The notes under the pieces: model-generated | What the model was told of the DNA's origin: nothing | What the model saw: only the letters and a program-made list of their open reading frames with translations | Databases searched by the model: none | Source of the DNA: Aselliscus stoliczkanus | Taxonomy: Eukaryota; Chordata; Mammalia; Chiroptera; Hipposideridae | Assembly (NCBI GenBank): GCA_033961575.1 | Contig: CM066727.1 | Span: 155,047,434 to 155,111,433, forward strand | DNA: 64,000 nt | Direction: 5' to 3' | Position numbers and translations under genes: made by a program | Shown here: positions 63,627 to 64,000 of the stretch, one piece after another | How the letters are laid out: each line of letters opens with the position of its first letter | Position numbering within the stretch: the stretch's first letter is position 1

Positions 63627-64000
63627 GTAAGTGTCTCAGCTCCTGCAGACTGGAGCATCAGGGGGAGTGGAGGGCTTACACGGAAAACATGGGTAGGAGG
63701 ACGTGGCCCAGAAATATATGCAATGTGGTGGTTGTATGAGGCTCTGTTGTCAAAGGCTTGGGTGTTCTGAGTGTAGGTCAAGGATGCCATGAAAAGGGAG
63801 ATATACAATGTCTGAAGTCAGGGTGCTCTTGGATGGGGATGAAGGGACTTTTTCAAGTCACTAAGCTAGGGCAAACAGGGGACAGATGCGGGGAGAAAAA
63901 CCAGGGGCTAGTCTAGAAGGGCTCTCCTAGAAGAAAGGCATGGGGAGAGGATAGAATGGATGCAGGGAGGGGTGGTCTGATGCTGCATCTGGCCACAGCC
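63627..64000 (+). other. FAIM2 intron 2 (start)
   Basis: Begins GTAAGTG and runs off the right edge. No repeat or exon recognised. Confidence 0.8.

Overview
This is a window of mammalian nuclear DNA. It has split genes with GT-AG introns, sparse coding sequence, and dense SINE, L1, MIR/L2, DNA-transposon and microsatellite content. Two protein-coding genes are recognisable, arranged head to head. AQP2 (vasopressin-regulated aquaporin-2) lies on the minus strand at about 194-6465, with all four coding exons present. The first two coding exons of FAIM2 (Fas apoptotic inhibitory molecule 2, also called LFG2) lie on the plus strand from about 59.9 kb to the right edge. This neighbourhood matches the FAIM2-AQP2-AQP5-AQP6 region of human 12q13, so AQP5 and AQP6 should lie off the left end and the rest of FAIM2 off the right end.

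Host: at least four tRNA-headed SINE architectures recur, most of them starting GGCCGGCC or a close variant. One short type of about 100 bp ends GGGCCAGTGACACTGCCCTC plus poly(A), and one long type of 400-480 bp ends CAATAAAATCTTT plus poly(A). They are neither Alu, B1/B2, CAN nor ruminant BovB-derived SINEs. From memory of Rhin/MEG-like elements they look most like those of a yinpterochiropteran bat (horseshoe-bat or fruit-bat side). This is a tentative inference, because no database search was possible.

Layout: 1-804 AQP2 3' flank and 3' UTR; 805-6373 AQP2 exons 4 to 1 with three introns; 6374-6700 AQP2 5' UTR and promoter (TATA box, inverted CCAAT, CACGTG, CRE-like and GATA sites). About 6.7-59.9 kb is a 53-kb intergenic interval with no convincing gene. 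It is filled with nested transposons: a MER2/Tigger-type element carrying two SINEs, a mariner transposase fossil, several L1 pieces, a solo class-I LTR inside a hAT-like palindrome, and a SUMO2 processed pseudogene with perfect target-site duplications. 59.9-60.26 kb is the CpG-rich FAIM2 5' region; 60262-60276 and 63386-63626 are FAIM2 coding exons 1 and 2.

The most unusual coding observation is an in-frame hexanucleotide (GGGACC-type) expansion in FAIM2 exon 2. It encodes nine [G/E]-T dipeptides where the human protein, as recalled, has one. Nothing in the window looks like a novel multi-gene system; the rest is gene-plus-repeat architecture typical of a mammal.
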